Shown here: positions 6,262-8,272 of the stretch, piece after piece
Layout of the letters: every line of letters starts with the position of its first letter
Numbering within the stretch: the first letter of the stretch is position 1
Source of the DNA: Limisphaerales bacterium
GTDB taxonomy: Bacteria > Verrucomicrobiota > Verrucomicrobiia > Limisphaerales > UBA11358
Direction of reading: 5' to 3'
Assembly (NCBI GenBank): GCA_003455565.1
Contig: DMQW01000036.1
Location: forward strand, 1,907 to 10,178
DNA: 8,272 nucleotides
Notes under the pieces: model-generated
The model's database searches: none
The model's input: only the letters and a program-made list of their open reading frames with translations
Told to the model about the DNA's origin: nothing
Made by a program: the position numbers and the translations under genes

Positions 6262-6276
6262 GCGCAAAGTTTGCGC
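6262..6276. repeat. 15-bp perfect palindrome upstream of parE (copy A)
   Basis: GCGCAAAGTTTGCGC has two perfect 7-bp arms around a single G. A second copy lies 29 bp further on. It sits 64-78 bp upstream of the parE start, where an operator or a palindromic intergenic repeat could lie. No binding protein can be named. Confidence 0.45.
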
Positions 6277-6295
6277 ACCGCCGCTCCGGCGCGCA
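6272..6295. repeat. GC-rich inverted repeat between the two 15-bp palindromes
   Basis: TGCGC (6272-6276) is complementary to GCGCA (6291-6295). Inside and overlapping these arms, CGCCG (6279-6283) pairs with CGGCG (6287-6291) around a CTC loop. With the flanking 15-mers the whole of 6262-6305 can fold in several ways, as a REP-like intergenic element would. No T-tract follows on either strand, so it does not look like an intrinsic terminator. Confidence 0.4.
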
Positions 6296-6305
6296 GAGTT
6301 TGCGC
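6291..6305. repeat. 15-bp near-palindrome upstream of parE (copy B)
   Basis: GCGCAGAGTTTGCGC matches copy A at 14 of 15 positions in the same orientation. The single change breaks one pair of the palindrome. The 29-bp offset between copies is a little under three helical turns, so the sites would face roughly the same side of the DNA. The parE-6451 intergenic region (6199-6450) otherwise shows only a small hairpin and no convincing promoter for either divergent gene. Confidence 0.4.
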
Positions 6306-6401
6306 GGTTGGATTTTACGATTCATTGGCGAATATGCGTTTTTGGGTTGGCACGTTGTTTGCATGGATTCTTGTCGCACCCGGCAGATGACGCGCGTGTG
6401 C

Positions 6402-6415
6402 TGTCTGCAAAGACA
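6402..6415 (+). other. Small hairpin with GCAA tetraloop, upstream of the secreted-protein gene
   Basis: TGTCT and AGACA pair perfectly around GCAA, a GNRA-type stable tetraloop, ending 35 bp before the ATG at 6451. It could form in the mRNA leader, but a 5-bp stem is short and chance occurrence is likely. No function is assigned. Confidence 0.25.
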
Positions 6416-6450
6416 CAAGACAAACCAACAACCATAAATAGAAAAAATCA

Positions 6451-6996
6451 ATGAAACTTAATCGCATATTCACGCTGTGCGCCGTGGCGGCCACGCTCGC
6501 TTTGAGCGCGTCCAGCCTTTTGGCGCAGAATAACAACAACGGTGGCAATAATGGCGGCCAGAATGGTCGCAATCGTAATGGTGGCGGTCCCGGCGGCAAT
6601 TGGGATCCCGCGCAGATGCAGCAACGCATGGTGGACGGTGTGCGGGATCGCCTTGGATTCACCAACGACACTGAATGGGCGGCGGTCGAACCACTGGTCA
6701 CCAAGGTCGTGGCTGCACGTTTCGAAGTCGGCATGGGCGGCGGCATGCGTGGGATGATGGGCGGACGCAATCGCGGCGGTCAAGGCGGAGGCCAGGCCAA
6801 CCCGGAAGCTGATGCGTTGCAGAAGGCGATTGATGACAATGCGCCTTCCTCGCAGATCAAAGACTTGCTCGCCAAATACAAGACCGTGCAAAAAGCCAAG
6901 CAGGCCAAACTTGAAGCCGCGCAGGCCGCTCTCAAAGCGGTTCTCGCCCCGGGCAAGCAGGAAGCCGAAGCCGTGCTGCTCGGCTTGGTAAACTAA
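6451..6996 (+). CDS. Small secreted Gly/Asn-rich helical protein, function unknown
   Basis: The 181-residue protein is not recognised as a named family. Residues 1-25 are a Sec signal peptide (MKLNR basic start, hydrophobic core, probable cleavage after LLA), so it should be exported to the periplasm or outside. Residues 26-50 are an Asn/Gly/Gln-rich low-complexity stretch. Residues 51-93 form an amphipathic segment (WDPAQMQQRM, LGFTNDTEWAAVEPLV). A Gly/Met/Arg-rich linker (94-114) is followed by a Lys/Ala-rich helical region (116-180) ending in VLAPGKQEAEAVLLGLVN. That ending recalls the LTxxQ-style helices of Spy/CpxP-like periplasmic proteins, but the resemblance is only by eye. The start follows an A-rich leader without a clear Shine-Dalgarno. 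The gene ends 28 bp before gspE, with no terminator between, so co-transcription is likely and a role near the secretion or pilus machinery is conceivable. Confidence 0.75.
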   Translation: MKLNRIFTLCAVAATLALSASSLLAQNNNNGGNNGGQNGRNRNGGGPGGNWDPAQMQQRMVDGVRDRLGFTNDTEWAAVEPLVTKVVAARFEVGMGGGMRGMMGGRNRGGQGGGQANPEADALQKAIDDNAPSSQIKDLLAKYKTVQKAKQAKLEAAQAALKAVLAPGKQEAEAVLLGLVN

Positions 6997-7024
6997 AAAA
7001 TCACGAACAGAAAGCTGACGATTC

Positions 7025-8272
7025 ATGGCCGCTTCAACGGTTCAAGACAGTTCAACGAAGCAGTTGCTGGAACGCATGGTCGCGTCCCGGCAACTGTCTT
7101 CGCTGGACGCGGGCGCGCTCGCGAAGTTGCCCGCGCAGAGCGAGGAGGAAATTCTCCGCTGGCTCGCGCAGGAATACGGTCTGGACTACACGACGCTTGA
7201 AGACGTGGAGCCGGACCGTCAGTTGCTTTCACTTTTTCCCGCGCGCATTTTGCTGAAGGAAGAATTGCTTCCCGTCCGGCGCGTGAACGGTTCCGTCGAA
7301 GTCGCCACCAGCCGCCTTTTCGCCACGCAAGGTCTCGATGCCCTGAAAACATTGACCGGTTTGAATCTCAAACCGGTGCTGGCTTCGAGCGAGGCCATCC
7401 AGCGCGAAATGAAAAAGAGCCTCGGCGTCGGCGCGGACACCATCGGCACGCTCGACGAGGAAAAAACCATCCAGGTCGTTGATGAAAATGCCGAGGACAC
7501 CAATCTCGACAGCGGCGCGGGGGACGAAGCGTCCATCATCCGCTTCGTCAACCAAGTTTTGAAAGACGCGATTGAACTGCGCGCCTCGGACATCCATCTC
7601 GAACCGTTCGAGGACGAATTTCGCATCCGCTACCGCATTGACGGCGAGTTGCAGGAGACTGCGGTTCCGCCGCAATTGAAACAATTTCAACCGGCCATCG
7701 TCTCGCGCATCAAAATTTTGAGCCACCTCAACATCGCGGAAAAAAGATTGCCGCAGGACGGACGCATCAAAGTTCGCATCGAATCCGCTGAAGTTGATAT
7801 TCGCGTTTCCGTCATTCCGATGTTGCATGGCGAAGCGGTGGTGATGCGTCTGCTCCGGCAAAATTCCACGCTGCGCGGCCTCGGCGAAACCGGGATGAAC
7901 AAACGCGAACTGGAACATTTCCAGCACGTCCTGGGTTTGCCGCACGGAATTATTTTAGTCACCGGCCCGACCGGCTCCGGCAAAACTTCGACGCTCTACA
8001 CCGCGCTGAACGAAATCAACGACGCCGTCCGCAAAATCATCACGGTGGAAGATCCGGTTGAATATCAACTCAAAGGCGTCAACCAGATTCAGGTCAACGA
8101 AAAGTCCGGCCTCACGTTCGCGCGCGGGCTGCGCTCGATTTTGCGCCACGACCCGGACGTGATTCTCATCGGCGAAATCCGCGACGCGGAAACCGCGCAG
8201 ATTGCGGTGCAGGCGTCGCTCACCGGCCACCTGGTTTTTTCCACGCTGCACACGAACGACGCGCCCGGCGCG
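7025..8272 (+). CDS. gspE: Type II secretion system ATPase GspE (partial, runs off the window)
   Basis: This is a hexameric cytoplasmic ATPase that drives pseudopilus assembly for type II secretion. It is open from ATG 7025 to the last base, giving 416 residues without a stop. Residues 15-135 are an MshEN-like N-terminal domain (EEILRWLAQEYGLDY, then LLPVRRVNGSVEVATS). An acidic linker follows to about 165. The N2 domain carries the ASDIHLEPF and RIRYRIDGELQE blocks. The ATPase core has Walker A GPTGSGKT (314-321), the Asp box EDPVEYQLKGVNQIQVN with Asp343, Walker B DPDVILIGEIRD (376-387, catalytic Glu384) and the His box LTGHLVFSTLHTND (399-412). EDPVEYQL, GLRSILRHDPDV and QASLTGHL fit GspE better than PilB, but a type IV pilus ATPase remains possible. 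The rest of the ATPase and any zinc-binding tetracysteine are beyond the edge. The Shine-Dalgarno is weak. An alternative ATG at 7076 would cut into the N-terminal domain. Confidence 0.93.
   Translation, partial: MAASTVQDSSTKQLLERMVASRQLSSLDAGALAKLPAQSEEEILRWLAQEYGLDYTTLEDVEPDRQLLSLFPARILLKEELLPVRRVNGSVEVATSRLFATQGLDALKTLTGLNLKPVLASSEAIQREMKKSLGVGADTIGTLDEEKTIQVVDENAEDTNLDSGAGDEASIIRFVNQVLKDAIELRASDIHLEPFEDEFRIRYRIDGELQETAVPPQLKQFQPAIVSRIKILSHLNIAEKRLPQDGRIKVRIESAEVDIRVSVIPMLHGEAVVMRLLRQNSTLRGLGETGMNKRELEHFQHVLGLPHGIILVTGPTGSGKTSTLYTALNEINDAVRKIITVEDPVEYQLKGVNQIQVNEKSGLTFARGLRSILRHDPDVILIGEIRDAETAQIAVQASLTGHLVFSTLHTNDAPGA

Noticed and set aside
6199..6267. Upstream ATG at 6267 as the parE start (23 extra residues)
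   Set aside because: The extra residues (His/Arg/Phe-rich) have no ParE character. Conserved sequence begins right after MAEN at 6198, and the longer start would bring the upstream palindrome close to the coding region.
7229..7945. Minus-strand open frame opposite gspE
   Set aside because: GspE reads through the whole region on the plus strand with every ATPase motif. The reverse frame shows no recognisable protein features.
1..8272. CRISPR array, tRNA or rRNA genes
   Set aside because: I saw no regularly spaced repeats, no cloverleaf-like segments and no rRNA signature stretches. The noncoding gaps are all under 260 bp.

Overview
The window most likely comes from a Verrucomicrobia-like bacterium of the PVC/Bacteroidetes sphere. 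This is inferred: the two topoisomerase subunits have the PHGDASIGDA / EGxSAxGSI signature blocks typical of the Bacteroidetes/Verrucomicrobia type of topoisomerase IV. Shine-Dalgarno sequences are weak throughout, and a short Gly/Asn-rich secreted protein of a kind common in that phylum precedes gspE. No rRNA or tRNA is present to confirm the placement.

Layout. On the minus strand, reading right to left, lie parE (6198-4351), a DNA methyltransferase (3365-2364), parC (2287-173) and the first 22 codons of mreB (68-1, cut by the window edge), with a good sigma70-like promoter in front of mreB. On the plus strand lie a fused HTH/endonuclease gene (3430-4329), a small secreted protein gene (6451-6996) and the start of gspE (7025 to the window end). 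The parE and secreted-protein genes diverge from a 251-bp intergenic region that carries two near-identical 15-bp palindromes.

The most interesting part is 2298-4350, a compact two-gene restriction-modification module lodged between parE and parC, which are normally neighbours. The methyltransferase and the endonuclease diverge from a 64-bp intergenic region. The endonuclease carries an N-terminal XRE/Cro-type helix-turn-helix in front of a PD-(D/E)XK nuclease core, so it looks like a natural controller-restriction (C-R) fusion. A 16-bp element occurs twice in direct orientation, with 15 of 16 bases identical. One copy overlaps the predicted -10 of the methyltransferase promoter and the other overlaps the start of the endonuclease gene. 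This fits a self-regulated switch (methylate first, restrict later, then shut off), although that is inference.

A 7-bp direct repeat (CGGCGCG) sits just upstream of the parC start and just downstream of the parE stop. Removing everything between the copies would leave parE stop, a 10-nt spacer, then the parC start, which is an ordinary tandem operon. The simplest reading is that the module entered an intact parE-parC operon. ParE and ParC together form topoisomerase IV (chromosome decatenation), MreB organises rod-shaped wall growth, and GspE powers type II secretion.
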